Part shown: positions 51,451-60,205 of the stretch, one piece after another
Position numbering within the stretch: the first letter of the stretch is position 1
Layout of the letters: each line of letters begins with the position of its first letter
DNA from: Arcticimaribacter sp965277835
GTDB lineage: Bacteria; Bacteroidota; Bacteroidia; Flavobacteriales; Flavobacteriaceae
Assembly (NCBI GenBank): GCA_965277835.1
Contig: OZ255841.1
Location: 248,001 to 312,000 of the forward strand
Direction: 5' to 3'
DNA length: 64,000 nucleotides
Notes under the pieces: generated by a model
Seen by the model: the letters and a program-made list of their open reading frames with translations, nothing else
Databases searched by the model: none
What the model was told of the DNA's origin: nothing
Position numbers and translations under genes: made by a program

Positions 51451-52074
51451 GTGCCACTACTTTTATACAGTTCCTATTTGCCTAACATAGCTACAATGGC
51501 TATGATTGTTCAAAGTAAATCCGTTGAGCTACAAGTAAAAGGCTATTACCAAAAACAAACATATCGCAATAGAACATCTATTTATGGAGCAAACGGTACT
51601 CTAAGTCTTGTTATACCTATTAAGAAAAATAAAACCAAAGAACGTTTACAAGACCAAAAAGCTGAGATTAGTTTCGAAGAACCTTGGCAGCAAAACCATT
51701 GGAAGTCTTTTGTAACTGCGTATCGTTCTTCTCCTTTTTTTGAATTTTATGAAGATGAACTAAAGGCTATTTTTTTTAACAAAACTAAGCTCTTAGTTGA
51801 GTTTAATATAGCGTTGTTAAAAATGTTATTCGACTGGTTAGATATTGAAAAAAGTATAAATATTAGTTCTGAAACTCCTGAGTATAATCGAAGGGCAAAC
51901 GATCTTATTTCTGCCAAAAAAGAGTGTTCAATAGGCTTACCTAATTATCCGCAGGTATTCAACTCAAAACTAGGTTTTATACCGAACTTAAGCGTTCTAG
52001 ACCTTATCTTCAATTTAGGCCCCGAAAGTATCGATTACCTTTTAAGAGTTAATGTTACTTCCATTCGAGAGTAG
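51451..52074 (+). CDS. WbqC family protein
   Basis: A 207-residue protein that matches the WbqC family: LLLYSSYLPNIATMAM near the start and the QKQTYRNRTSIYGANG block near residue 35. The family resembles glycine-type acyl- or aminosugar-processing proteins found in O-antigen clusters, but enzymatic activity is uncertain. The start is GTG at 51451, because the first two helices precede any ATG. It lies 2 bp after lepB; the last 20 bp overlap the convergent EEP gene. Confidence 0.82.
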   Translation: MPLLLYSSYLPNIATMAMIVQSKSVELQVKGYYQKQTYRNRTSIYGANGTLSLVIPIKKNKTKERLQDQKAEISFEEPWQQNHWKSFVTAYRSSPFFEFYEDELKAIFFNKTKLLVEFNIALLKMLFDWLDIEKSINISSETPEYNRRANDLISAKKECSIGLPNYPQVFNSKLGFIPNLSVLDLIFNLGPESIDYLLRVNVTSIRE

Positions 52075-53068
52075 TCGTAATAGGGCGATGGTCTGATAAA
52101 TCAATCTTATGCGAAGAAAAAGAATCCACTTTAAAAGTTGGATCGACAAATATAAAATCAATACGCAAAGGGAAAAACAAGAAATGAAACGTTGTTCCCA
52201 GTCCAGTTCCTGCTTCTGAAAAAGTATCATTTCTACCTTGTTTAAGGTTTTTATAAATAGAAGAAAATTGAGAATTGTTTAAATCTGTACAGATTATTGT
52301 AGGGTTCTTATTTTTGAGGTCAACTTTTTTGAACTGATCAACTTGTTGCAATTGCTTATTAAACACCTGATTAAACTTAAGCTGTAAACCTTCGGAGTTT
52401 GCGTTAGATATCAATGTATCTTTTAAATCTATATGCAAAGACTCTAAATGTAAATTATATACCCTTATTGTTTTTCCTTTGTATTCTATATCTGAAAAAA
52501 TGCCGCTATTAGTTGATTTTTCAAAATCAATATAGCCACTGTTTATAATAGGAAATTTCGATAAAATTGCTACACCAGACTTGTTATTAGGTACAATTGG
52601 TTGAATATAACTATAAGGATAAGCATCGAGTAGTGGAGCGTCAATTTTAGAATATTCTTGAAAACAAATAATATCGGGTTTTTCTTTATTTATAAAGTTT
52701 TCAATTTCTTTAGGCGCATCAATATCAGAAATCCAATCGTAACGATTAAATAAACGAACATTATAACTCATTACTTTAAAAGTGTCCGAGCTAATTTGTT
52801 TTGTGTTTCTGGGGAACTGATATAAAAGACCCCATTCGCTATAACCTATGAGAAAAGCTATAATAAACATTAAAAAAGGCCATTTTATCCGAAGTAACCA
52901 AGAAATAAAAAATATGATATTGATTACTATGAGTAAGGGTATAAATAAATTGAGTATGGGGAAGTTGAAAAGCGAAGGGATAGTTCCCATCAACATTAAT
53001 TGAAAAAAGAGTAAAAGAGCATTTAATAAAACAAGAGCTTTCTCAAAAAAAGATGATTTCATATTCAA
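52055..53068 (-). CDS. endonuclease/exonuclease/phosphatase family membrane protein
   Basis: A 337-residue protein with three N-terminal transmembrane segments (about residues 10-30, 38-55 and 62-82). An EEP domain follows from about residue 93 (VMSYNVRLFNRYDW, IICFQEY, TDLNNSQFS and the terminal LSDHRPI). The active site faces the periplasm. Substrates of membrane EEP proteins may be lipids or nucleotides. It follows two rhomboid genes and mutL in one run on the minus strand. Confidence 0.85.
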   Translation of the reverse strand: MNMKSSFFEKALVLLNALLLFFQLMLMGTIPSLFNFPILNLFIPLLIVINIIFFISWLLRIKWPFLMFIIAFLIGYSEWGLLYQFPRNTKQISSDTFKVMSYNVRLFNRYDWISDIDAPKEIENFINKEKPDIICFQEYSKIDAPLLDAYPYSYIQPIVPNNKSGVAILSKFPIINSGYIDFEKSTNSGIFSDIEYKGKTIRVYNLHLESLHIDLKDTLISNANSEGLQLKFNQVFNKQLQQVDQFKKVDLKNKNPTIICTDLNNSQFSSIYKNLKQGRNDTFSEAGTGLGTTFHFLFFPLRIDFIFVDPTFKVDSFSSHKIDLSDHRPITTTLEWK

Positions 53069-53076
53069 GATATATT

Positions 53077-53949
53077 TTAGCTATCCTTACCTGCTTTAAA
53101 TAGAAAATCTTTTTCATCTTGTGTTAGGCTATCATAGCCCGATGCACTTATCTTATCTAAGATTTCATTAATTCTGTCTTGGTTAACGTTTTCAGTTTCT
53201 TTTTTCGGCGTCTTTTTAGAACGATGAACCGTTTTTATTTTTGAGTTGGTGCTAAAAACATTAGACATAAAATTCCAAAAGCGATCTAAGAACACACTAA
53301 TATCATTTCCTTTAAGTAATTGATGTGCATATAGAAACCCAATTAAAGCTCCGCCAAGATGTGCTAATCTGCCGCCTGCATTTCCATAGGGTATTTGCAA
53401 AACATCAATTATTATTAAACCCAGTCCTATATATTTAATTTTTAAGTTAAAGAAAAGTAGCCGTATTTCTTGGTCGGGCACATAGGTGCAAATAAAAATT
53501 AGAATAGCCATTACACCAGCCGAAGATCCTATTAACGGAGGGTAAGAGCCTTTAAAAACAGGAAATAAATAATATGCTAGCAAAAAAACAATGCCGCCAG
53601 CTAATACACCTAAAACATAGTTCTTTAGGAACTGTCTTTCTGAGAATAAGTTTAAATATATTTTTGCGAACGTATATAATAAAACCATATTCCACAAAAT
53701 GTGACTAAAACTTCCATGAAAAAAACTATATGTAATTAAGCTCCATGGGCGATATAATATATACTTAAAATCTGGGAGTAAATGAAACCAAGATATAAAC
53801 GAATTTTCTTGAATCTTAAACAGAAAAAATATTGATTGTAAAAAAAACGGGATAATAAAAAGTGCAATATTTATTGCTATTAATTTCTCTAAAATAGATA
53901 GCGTATTGAACTTATATTTTAAATTATTTATAGTGCTCATATATCCCAT
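53077..53949 (-). CDS. rhomboid family intramembrane serine protease (second copy)
   Basis: A 290-residue rhomboid with six membrane helices and a C-terminal soluble extension (residues 225-290) rich in charged residues. The catalytic serine lies in GSSAGVM, where the usual GxSG is changed to GSSAG; the histidine is in RLAHLGGAL. HGSFSHILWNM is the conserved first-helix motif. It overlaps the preceding rhomboid gene by 13 bp. The altered glycine may affect activity. Confidence 0.87.
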   Translation of the reverse strand: MGYMSTINNLKYKFNTLSILEKLIAINIALFIIPFFLQSIFFLFKIQENSFISWFHLLPDFKYILYRPWSLITYSFFHGSFSHILWNMVLLYTFAKIYLNLFSERQFLKNYVLGVLAGGIVFLLAYYLFPVFKGSYPPLIGSSAGVMAILIFICTYVPDQEIRLLFFNLKIKYIGLGLIIIDVLQIPYGNAGGRLAHLGGALIGFLYAHQLLKGNDISVFLDRFWNFMSNVFSTNSKIKTVHRSKKTPKKETENVNQDRINEILDKISASGYDSLTQDEKDFLFKAGKDS

Positions 53950-54680
53950 CGGTTATTTTTAAACTGATTTCGCTTCCAGTATTGCATCATAGCAAAACCC
54001 GCAATAGCACCTCCTAAATGCGCAAAATGAGCAATTGGTCCAATAGAGAAAGAGGTAAATCCAAAGAATAAATCTCCTAAAATAATAACCGGAATTAAAT
54101 ACTTTGCTTTTATTGGAACAGGTATAAAAAGTAAAAATAATTCTGCATTTGGGAACAACATTGCAAAAGCTACAAGAACGCCATAGAGTGCCCCAGAAGC
54201 TCCTACCATAGAAGCATTAAACGATTGGTAAAAAGAAGTGATAGAGGCTTCGCTGATTGATTGTAATATCCCAGAATTATATCTCCCTTCGGTGAGTAAC
54301 GTATAAATCGCATCTTGGTTATAACCTAACCCTAATAACTCTGCATACACCGAAGAAAATTGGTAATGATATATTAAAAGTTGTAATGCTGCTGCCCCAA
54401 AGCCTGCCGAGAGGTAAAAGAAAATAAATTTTTTCTTTCCCCATAGCATTTCTAACGGAGAGCCAAACATAAATAACCCAAACATATTAAATAATATATG
54501 ATTAAAACTCCCATGCATAAACATATGTGTGAGAGGCTGCCAAAATTGAAAAAGTGGGTTTTTAAAGTAATGTAATGCAAATAAATTATAGAGTTGATCG
54601 CCAAAAATATTAGCCGCTAGGAAAAAAATTCCGTTGATAATCAATAAATGTTTTACGGTCTCGGTTATTCTACTCATCAA
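53937..54680 (-). CDS. rhomboid family intramembrane serine protease (first copy)
   Basis: A 247-residue rhomboid with six to seven membrane helices. The catalytic serine is in GASGALYG and the histidine in AHFAHLGGAIAG; HGSFNHILFNMFGLF is the N-terminal signature. It is canonical, unlike its neighbour. It is coupled to mutL by a 4-bp overlap (ATGA). The two rhomboids probably have different substrates. Confidence 0.9.
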   Translation of the reverse strand: MMSRITETVKHLLIINGIFFLAANIFGDQLYNLFALHYFKNPLFQFWQPLTHMFMHGSFNHILFNMFGLFMFGSPLEMLWGKKKFIFFYLSAGFGAAALQLLIYHYQFSSVYAELLGLGYNQDAIYTLLTEGRYNSGILQSISEASITSFYQSFNASMVGASGALYGVLVAFAMLFPNAELFLLFIPVPIKAKYLIPVIILGDLFFGFTSFSIGPIAHFAHLGGAIAGFAMMQYWKRNQFKNNRWDI

Positions 54681-56470
54681 CTAAATTTTTTTTCAAGCTC
54701 TTCCTTATCCAATGTAATAAAAATCTGACGATTATAGGGAGATAATTGTGTTTCTTTACACGCAAATAAGTCATCTAAAAGCGATTGTTGTTCTTCTGGT
54801 TTCATAGCTGTACCTCTTTTAATGGCTAGTGTTTTTGCCAAAGACTTCGAAAGCAAGTCGGACTGACTAAAGCTATCTACTGGCAAATCATTCTCCAGAG
54901 AATAAAACAAATTATCAAAAAAACTGGGTATCTCTTTTTCAGAACTTAATATTGGAATTCCTATAATACTTAGTTTAGCTTTTATTCCATTTTCGAAAAC
55001 AAAACCCGCTTCAATCAATATATCTTCGAATTTGCTTAAAAACACAAGTTGTTTTGTCGTTAATTCGAACGTATATGGGAATAATAATTGTTGGCTTGCT
55101 GCTTTTTTTTGCGTTATAGTTTTTAAGAATTGTTCATATAAAACTCTCTCATGAGCCCTCTGCTGATCGATAAGTAAAAGGGCTGAACCTATTGAACTTA
55201 CAATATACTTGTTCATCAATTGAAAAAGTTTTACTTCATCGTAATTGGTAGAGTTTGTGCGTTCTAAATCTAATGGATTTGTTATAGGTTGCGATTCAAC
55301 TTCTACATATAAATTCTCCCAATTAGCATCTTTAGGTTTAGAAAAGCGCGATACTTGTGAGACTTCAAACGGGTTAAAATTGGCATCTACTTCCAATTTT
55401 GGCGTTTTTACATCTTGTTTTAATTGCTGATAGGGTGTGTCTAAATTTGGAGACTTATCGAAGTCTAGTGTTGGAGACACATTAAATAAACCCAAACTGT
55501 GTTTTACACAAGAACGTAGAATTGCATATAAACTTTGTCCATCTTCAAACTTTACTTCTGTTTTAGTCGGATGAATATTAATGTCTACTGTCTTAGGGTC
55601 GAGGTTAAAAAAAATAAAGTACCCAGGAACTAAGCCTTCACTCAATAAACCTTCGTAAGCCTTCATAATTGCATGGTGCATAAAAGGGCTTTTGATGAAC
55701 CTATTGTTAACAAAGAAAAATTGTTGCCCTCTTGTTTTTTTTGCAACACTTGGTTTCAAAACAAAACCAGTAACCGATGACACAGAAGTTGACTCTTCGA
55801 TAGGCACTAATTTCTCATTCATTTTAGAACCAAAAATATGGCAAATCCGTTTTTTTAAATTGGCGGCTGGCAAATCGAATAGTTCGTTTGTTCCTTGCGA
55901 AAACATAAAAGCAACTTGAGGGTGTGCTAATGCTATTCGATGAAACTCATCAATAATATGCCTAAGTTCGACTGTATTGGATTTTAAAAAATTTCTGCGT
56001 GCAGGTACATTAAAAAATAAGTTTTTAACTGCTATAGAAGTCCCTTGAGGTGCTACTGCTGGTTCTTGTTCTTGCACATCGCTTGCTGCGATTTTAATCT
56101 GTGTAGCAACTTCACTCTCAAGGTCTCTAGTAAGCATTTCTACTTGAGCTACTGCTGCAATTGAAGCTAGTGCTTCTCCTCTAAAACCTTTAGTGTTTAA
56201 AGCATAAATATCCGAAGCATCTTTAATTTTAGATGTAGCATGACGCTCAAAAGCCATACGTGCATCAGTCATACTCATCCCTTTTCCATTATCAATTACT
56301 TGAATTAATTTTCTGCCTGCTTCTTTAATTATTAACTGAATATGGTCGGCACCTGCATCAATGGCGTTCTCCATTAGCTCCTTAACAACAGATGCGGGGC
56401 GTTGTACAACTTCTCCTGCAGCAATTTGGTTTGCTACATAGTCAGGCAATAAGGCGATTATATCTGCCAT
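54677..56470 (-). CDS. mutL: DNA mismatch repair protein MutL
   Basis: A 597-residue GHKL ATPase. N-terminal motifs: ENAIDAGADHI, DNGKGMS, TKGFRGEALASIAAV. The C-terminal dimerisation domain starts near residue 410. Its DQHA-type endonuclease motif reads DQQRAHERVLYE, and the distal cysteine/histidine metal motif (CPHGRP in endonuclease-active MutL) is absent; ACKETQLSPYNRQ occurs there. It is probably a matchmaker rather than a nicking enzyme. The gene heads a run with the two rhomboids and the EEP protein. Confidence 0.93.
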   Translation of the reverse strand: MADIIALLPDYVANQIAAGEVVQRPASVVKELMENAIDAGADHIQLIIKEAGRKLIQVIDNGKGMSMTDARMAFERHATSKIKDASDIYALNTKGFRGEALASIAAVAQVEMLTRDLESEVATQIKIAASDVQEQEPAVAPQGTSIAVKNLFFNVPARRNFLKSNTVELRHIIDEFHRIALAHPQVAFMFSQGTNELFDLPAANLKKRICHIFGSKMNEKLVPIEESTSVSSVTGFVLKPSVAKKTRGQQFFFVNNRFIKSPFMHHAIMKAYEGLLSEGLVPGYFIFFNLDPKTVDINIHPTKTEVKFEDGQSLYAILRSCVKHSLGLFNVSPTLDFDKSPNLDTPYQQLKQDVKTPKLEVDANFNPFEVSQVSRFSKPKDANWENLYVEVESQPITNPLDLERTNSTNYDEVKLFQLMNKYIVSSIGSALLLIDQQRAHERVLYEQFLKTITQKKAASQQLLFPYTFELTTKQLVFLSKFEDILIEAGFVFENGIKAKLSIIGIPILSSEKEIPSFFDNLFYSLENDLPVDSFSQSDLLSKSLAKTLAIKRGTAMKPEEQQSLLDDLFACKETQLSPYNRQIFITLDKEELEKKFS

Positions 56471-56474
56471 AAAA

Positions 56475-56765
56475 TTAAATAGAGAAAATGGATAAATCGA
56501 AATCTATAATATACAAAAAAATTAAGCACAAAACAGCAATAATAAATAGCAATAAAGGGGATACATATCGGTTAGAACGATTTCGATTTGCCAGTCTATC
56601 GTCTTGCCATTTTTTACCTAAATCATTTGCATTATAAGTATCTGCGTATTTTCTAAATTTAGAATCGAACTCATAAGGGTTTTCTATCTGTTTCCCTTTA
56701 TAGTACCTAGGAGTATAATTATACCGCTTATTACGATTAAGTTTAAAAAGGTTTACTTTAAACAT
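56475..56765 (-). CDS. small membrane protein encoded upstream of mutL (not riboflavin synthase)
   Basis: A 96-residue protein with a basic N-terminal part (RNKRYNYTPRYYKGKQIENP) and one C-terminal transmembrane segment (SPLLLFIIAVLCLIFLYII). It has none of the features of riboflavin synthase. Homologues in Flavobacteriaceae are often named riboflavin synthase subunit beta, probably by spill-over from the adjacent ribH. It is a single-pass membrane protein of unknown function, 4 bp from mutL. Confidence 0.7.
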   Translation of the reverse strand: MFKVNLFKLNRNKRYNYTPRYYKGKQIENPYEFDSKFRKYADTYNANDLGKKWQDDRLANRNRSNRYVSPLLLFIIAVLCLIFLYIIDFDLSIFSI

Positions 56766-56825
56766 ATAATAGTTATCTCAAAAGTTAAAAGTACATTGAT
56801 TTTATAAAATTCCCAATTTTATAAA

Positions 56826-57308
56826 CTACTGCTTAGAAAGGTGAGCCATTTTTAGTGCTGCAATTGCAGCTTCAACGCCTTTGTTTCCATGTTTTCCTCC
56901 AGACCTATCAATTGCTTGTTGCAAATTTGCATCGGTGAGCACGCAAAAAATGACAGGAATTTTTGATTTTATATTCAAATCTTTAATTCCATGAGTAACA
57001 CCTTCACATATAAAATCGAAATGTTTAGTCTCTCCTTGAATTACACTTCCAATTACAATAACAACATTAACTCCCCTAGATTGGGCTTCTTTAGCTCCGT
57101 AGATAAGCTCAAAGCTTCCAGGCACATCAATTCTAACAATCCTGTTTTCAGAAACGTTGTGCTTTACTAGGGTTTCATAAGCACCTTTATATAAAGCCTC
57201 TGTAATTTGTTTATTCCATTCAGATACAACTATAGCAATCGACATCCCTGCACCCGAAGGAACCTTATCTGTATTATAATCAGATAAATTAGTATTAGCT
57301 GTAGCCAT
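56826..57308 (-). CDS. ribH: 6,7-dimethyl-8-ribityllumazine synthase
   Basis: A 160-residue lumazine synthase, the next-to-last step in riboflavin synthesis. Conserved segments are VSEWNKQITEALYKGAYE, VPGSFELIYGAKEAQ, IGSVIQGETKHFDFIC and KIPVIFCVLTDANLQQAIDRS, with the catalytic histidine in ETKHFDF. The enzyme forms pentamers or capsids. Its ATG overlaps the stop of the upstream TPR gene by one base. The remaining rib genes are not in the window. Confidence 0.96.
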   Translation of the reverse strand: MATANTNLSDYNTDKVPSGAGMSIAIVVSEWNKQITEALYKGAYETLVKHNVSENRIVRIDVPGSFELIYGAKEAQSRGVNVVIVIGSVIQGETKHFDFICEGVTHGIKDLNIKSKIPVIFCVLTDANLQQAIDRSGGKHGNKGVEAAIAALKMAHLSKQ

Positions 57309-58075
57309 TATTTTATATTCTCTAAACGGCTTATTTGAATGTTAACTTGTGTTATTTCTTCAAAATCGGGGAATTCATTTTTTATTTTTTTAAAATAACC
57401 TAAGGCGTTATCATCTTGCCCTAAAGCACTACTTAACAACCCTGCTTTAAATAAATACTTTGGCTTAGTATAGCTGTTTTCACTAGCTTTAATAGCTTGA
57501 TTATAATAGCTTAATGCTTTATCATCTTGCTTTAACTGAATATAACTATCTCCTATAACTCCTTTAGATAAAGCACTAAGAAGAATATCATCTGAATCAA
57601 ATCCTTCTAGATATTCAATTGTTTTATCGTATTGCTTCATATTAAAATAAGCCATACCCGCACTAAAAGACGCTAAATCAGCAGCCGATGTTCCTCCATA
57701 ATTTTCAATAATATCATCGAACCCATATTTACCTTCACCTCCACGAATAGAAAGCATATATAAAGAATCTGAATATTTTTCTTGACTATTAATAGCTAAG
57801 TTAAAATAGTACTGCGATTGATTTAATTCGCCGATAGCTTCTTTTGAGGTTGGCTCAGCAACAAATGATTGATAGCCTATAGACCCTAAAACACCAACAG
57901 TTATAACCCCTATAGCAATCAAAATTATATTTTGATATTTAGAAATAAATAGTTCTGCTTTAGAGGCAGACGTATCTAACGACTCGAAAACTTCCGCAGT
58001 TGTACTTTCTATTTGTTGTCCGTCAACCCCAGTATTCTTTGTTTTTTTTGCACCACGCTTTTTATATATAGCCAT
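57308..58075 (-). CDS. TPR protein, YfgM/YbgF-like, membrane-anchored
   Basis: A 255-residue protein with a basic N terminus, one transmembrane helix (about residues 50-70, NIILIAIGVITVGVLGSIGY) and TPR repeats on the outer side (YFNMKQYDKTIEYLEGFDSD, DSYIQLKQDDKALSYYNQAI, KAGLLSSALGQDDNALGYFK). It resembles YfgM, which works with the secretion machinery and chaperones in other bacteria. It overlaps ribH by one base. Confidence 0.82.
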   Translation of the reverse strand: MAIYKKRGAKKTKNTGVDGQQIESTTAEVFESLDTSASKAELFISKYQNIILIAIGVITVGVLGSIGYQSFVAEPTSKEAIGELNQSQYYFNLAINSQEKYSDSLYMLSIRGGEGKYGFDDIIENYGGTSAADLASFSAGMAYFNMKQYDKTIEYLEGFDSDDILLSALSKGVIGDSYIQLKQDDKALSYYNQAIKASENSYTKPKYLFKAGLLSSALGQDDNALGYFKKIKNEFPDFEEITQVNIQISRLENIK

Positions 58076-58092
58076 TTCACTTTTTTAAGCCC

Positions 58093-58100
58093 CAAAAATA
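58093..58100 (-). promoter_or_regulatory. -7 promoter box of the TPR-ribH transcript
   Basis: The minus strand reads TATTTTTG (TAnnTTTG), 18 bp upstream of the ATG at 58075; predicted leader about 12 nt. Confidence 0.45.
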
Positions 58101-58178
58101 AGCCTTTTATTCTAATTCAAAAAACTCATTATTTATAATTTAAGAGAATTTATAAAAGTATTACGCAAATGAAGTTAT

Positions 58179-58186
58179 TATATTTG
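58179..58186 (+). promoter_or_regulatory. -7 promoter box abutting the recF start
   Basis: TATATTTG ends 6 nt before the ATG at 58192, so the predicted recF transcript begins at the start codon itself. Confidence 0.5.
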
Positions 58187-58191
58187 CTTTG

Positions 58192-59274
58192 ATGATACTT
58201 AAAAACCTTGCTCTAACTCAATACAAGAATATTTCTTCAGAGAATTTTGAATTTGATTCTCAAATTAATTGCTTCATTGGTAACAATGGTGTGGGTAAAT
58301 CTAACATACTCGATGCCATTTATCATCTTTGCTTTGCCAAAGGTTATTTTAATCCTAATGCTGTTCAAAACATTCAGTTTAAAACAGATTTTTTCCTTCT
58401 TAATGGCGTGTTCGAAAAAAAAGGGCAAACCGAAAAAATTGTATGTAGCCTTAAAAGAGGTCAAAAGAAAACAGTTAAAAGAAACGGGAAAATCTACGAA
58501 AAAATTAAAGATCATATTGGTTTAATCCCTTTGGTTATTATATCGCCATCGGATCAAGATTTAATTTTGGAAGGGAGTAATGTACGCCGAAAATTTATTG
58601 ATGGTATTATTGGACAAACCGATAGTATATATTTAGATTTAATTTTAGATTATGCCAAAGTTATAAGCCAACGCAATGCGCTTTTAAAATATTTTGCAGC
58701 GAATCAAGTGTTCGATTCACAGACATTGGATATTTATAATCAAAAAATGACTCAATTGGGTGTGCCTATTTATCAAAAGCGAAAAGCTTTTTTAGATACG
58801 TTTATTCCTATTTTCGAAGAACACTATCAAAACATTAGCAAGTTAAACGAAAAAGCTACCCTAACATATAAAAGCTCATTAGAAGAAAATTCGTTTGAAA
58901 ATCTATTACAAGAATACTTACCTAAAGATAGAGTGTCTCAGTTTAGTACTGTTGGTGTTCATAAAGACGATTTGTTTTTTTCCATTGATGGGGAGCTTAT
59001 AAAAAAGTTTGGTAGCCAAGGGCAACAAAAATCATTTTTAATTGCACTAAAACTCGCTCAATTCGATTTTATTAAGAAAAAAGAGGGTGTGTCTCCTATT
59101 TTACTTTTAGATGACATTTTTGATAAACTGGACCAAAATAGAGTTACATTAATTATGCAACTGATAGAAAACAACCATTTTGGTCAAATCTTTATTTCAG
59201 ACACCCATGAGTCTCGTACTCTCGGCGCTATTAAAAAAACGCAGCTATCGTATAATGTTTTTAATCTCGAATAG
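58192..59274 (+). CDS. recF: DNA replication and repair protein RecF
   Basis: A 360-residue SMC-like ATPase. Walker A is GNNGVGKSN (residues 30-38), the signature motif is GSQGQQKSFLIALKLAQ, and Walker B is ILLLDDIFDKLD. It loads RecA at single-strand gaps with RecO and RecR. ATG at 58192 is preferred over the in-frame TTG 3 bp earlier. dnaA, dnaN and gyrB are not adjacent. The DUF721 gene follows after 91 bp. Confidence 0.95.
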   Translation: MILKNLALTQYKNISSENFEFDSQINCFIGNNGVGKSNILDAIYHLCFAKGYFNPNAVQNIQFKTDFFLLNGVFEKKGQTEKIVCSLKRGQKKTVKRNGKIYEKIKDHIGLIPLVIISPSDQDLILEGSNVRRKFIDGIIGQTDSIYLDLILDYAKVISQRNALLKYFAANQVFDSQTLDIYNQKMTQLGVPIYQKRKAFLDTFIPIFEEHYQNISKLNEKATLTYKSSLEENSFENLLQEYLPKDRVSQFSTVGVHKDDLFFSIDGELIKKFGSQGQQKSFLIALKLAQFDFIKKKEGVSPILLLDDIFDKLDQNRVTLIMQLIENNHFGQIFISDTHESRTLGAIKKTQLSYNVFNLE

Positions 59275-59365
59275 GTAATAAAAAATGCAAAACCTTTACT
59301 GTCTATAACAGATAAATACATTTATATTTGAATATAATTATATTGAAGAAACAACCATTTTAGGT

Positions 59366-59665
59366 ATGTATAAAAAGAAAACTTTTGAACCACAAGCCCT
59401 TCCCGAAGTATTAAAAGAATTTATTGGTCAAAAGAAAATTAAAAATGGGATTACAAAAGTTCGGGTTGAAGAAGCTTGGAAAAAGACAGTAGGCACTAAT
59501 ATTTTAAACTATACTAAAGACATACAATTTAGAAACTCTACCTTATTTGTTAATTTAAGTTCTGCTCCATTAAGAGAAGAACTTATGTATGGAAAAGATA
59601 AAATATTGAAACATTTGAACGAATCGCTTGGCTCAAATATTATTACTAAACTAGTACTTCGCTAA
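59366..59665 (+). CDS. DUF721 domain protein
   Basis: A 99-residue protein of the DUF721 (DciA-like) family. The conserved region is TKVRVEEAWKKTVGTNILNY followed by FRNSTLFVNLSSAPLREEL. DciA-type proteins help load the replicative helicase in bacteria lacking DnaC; the short Bacteroidota form may do the same, and its position after recF fits a replication role. It shares its last four bases (CTAA) with the stop of convergent ndk. Confidence 0.85.
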   Translation: MYKKKTFEPQALPEVLKEFIGQKKIKNGITKVRVEEAWKKTVGTNILNYTKDIQFRNSTLFVNLSSAPLREELMYGKDKILKHLNESLGSNIITKLVLR

Positions 59666-60081
59666 AAAATCTCTCTTTCAGAAAAGTGAAATGCACTTTC
59701 TATTGCTGCATTTTCATCGCTATCAGATCCATGAATAGCATTCTCTGTCATTGATTTAGCATATAAACTACGAATAGTGCCTTCTGCTGCTTCAAGCGGG
59801 TTAGTTGCTCCAATAAGAACGCGAAAATCATTTACGGCATTATCTTTTTCTAAAACAGCGGCAACAATAGGTCCTCGTGTTATAAAACTAACAAGATCTT
59901 CAAAAAACGGACGTTCGCTATGAATACTATAAAACGCTTTGGCGTCTGCAACAGTTAATTGCGTTTTTTTGAGTGCCGAAATTTTAAACCCTGCAACAGT
60001 GATTTTTTGTAAGATAGAACCTGTAAAACCTTGCTCTACTGCATCAGGTTTAATCATTGTAAACGTACGATTTGTTGACAT
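59662..60081 (-). CDS. ndk: nucleoside diphosphate kinase
   Basis: A 139-residue Ndk. The active-site phosphohistidine is H117 in NAIHGSDSDENA; TFTMIKPDAVEQG and the Kpn-loop-like segment GATNPLEAAEGTIR are conserved. It balances NTP pools by ping-pong transfer and forms hexamers or tetramers. It is convergent with DUF721. A -7 box lies 22 bp upstream of its ATG. Confidence 0.97.
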   Translation of the reverse strand: MSTNRTFTMIKPDAVEQGFTGSILQKITVAGFKISALKKTQLTVADAKAFYSIHSERPFFEDLVSFITRGPIVAAVLEKDNAVNDFRVLIGATNPLEAAEGTIRSLYAKSMTENAIHGSDSDENAAIESAFHFSEREIF

Positions 60082-60102
60082 AAATTATTTTTTAAAAACG
60101 TG

Positions 60103-60110
60103 CAAATCTA
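60103..60110 (-). promoter_or_regulatory. -7 promoter box of ndk
   Basis: The minus strand reads TAGATTTG (TAnnTTTG); the predicted leader is about 16 nt to the ATG at 60081. Confidence 0.45.
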
Positions 60111-60205
60111 TTAATATTAGGATATAAAAGCCTCCCTAAAAAAGAAATTTTTAAAATATCTATTAACAGTGGCGTTTTTAAAAAGGATTGGTATCTTAGC
60201 TATCT

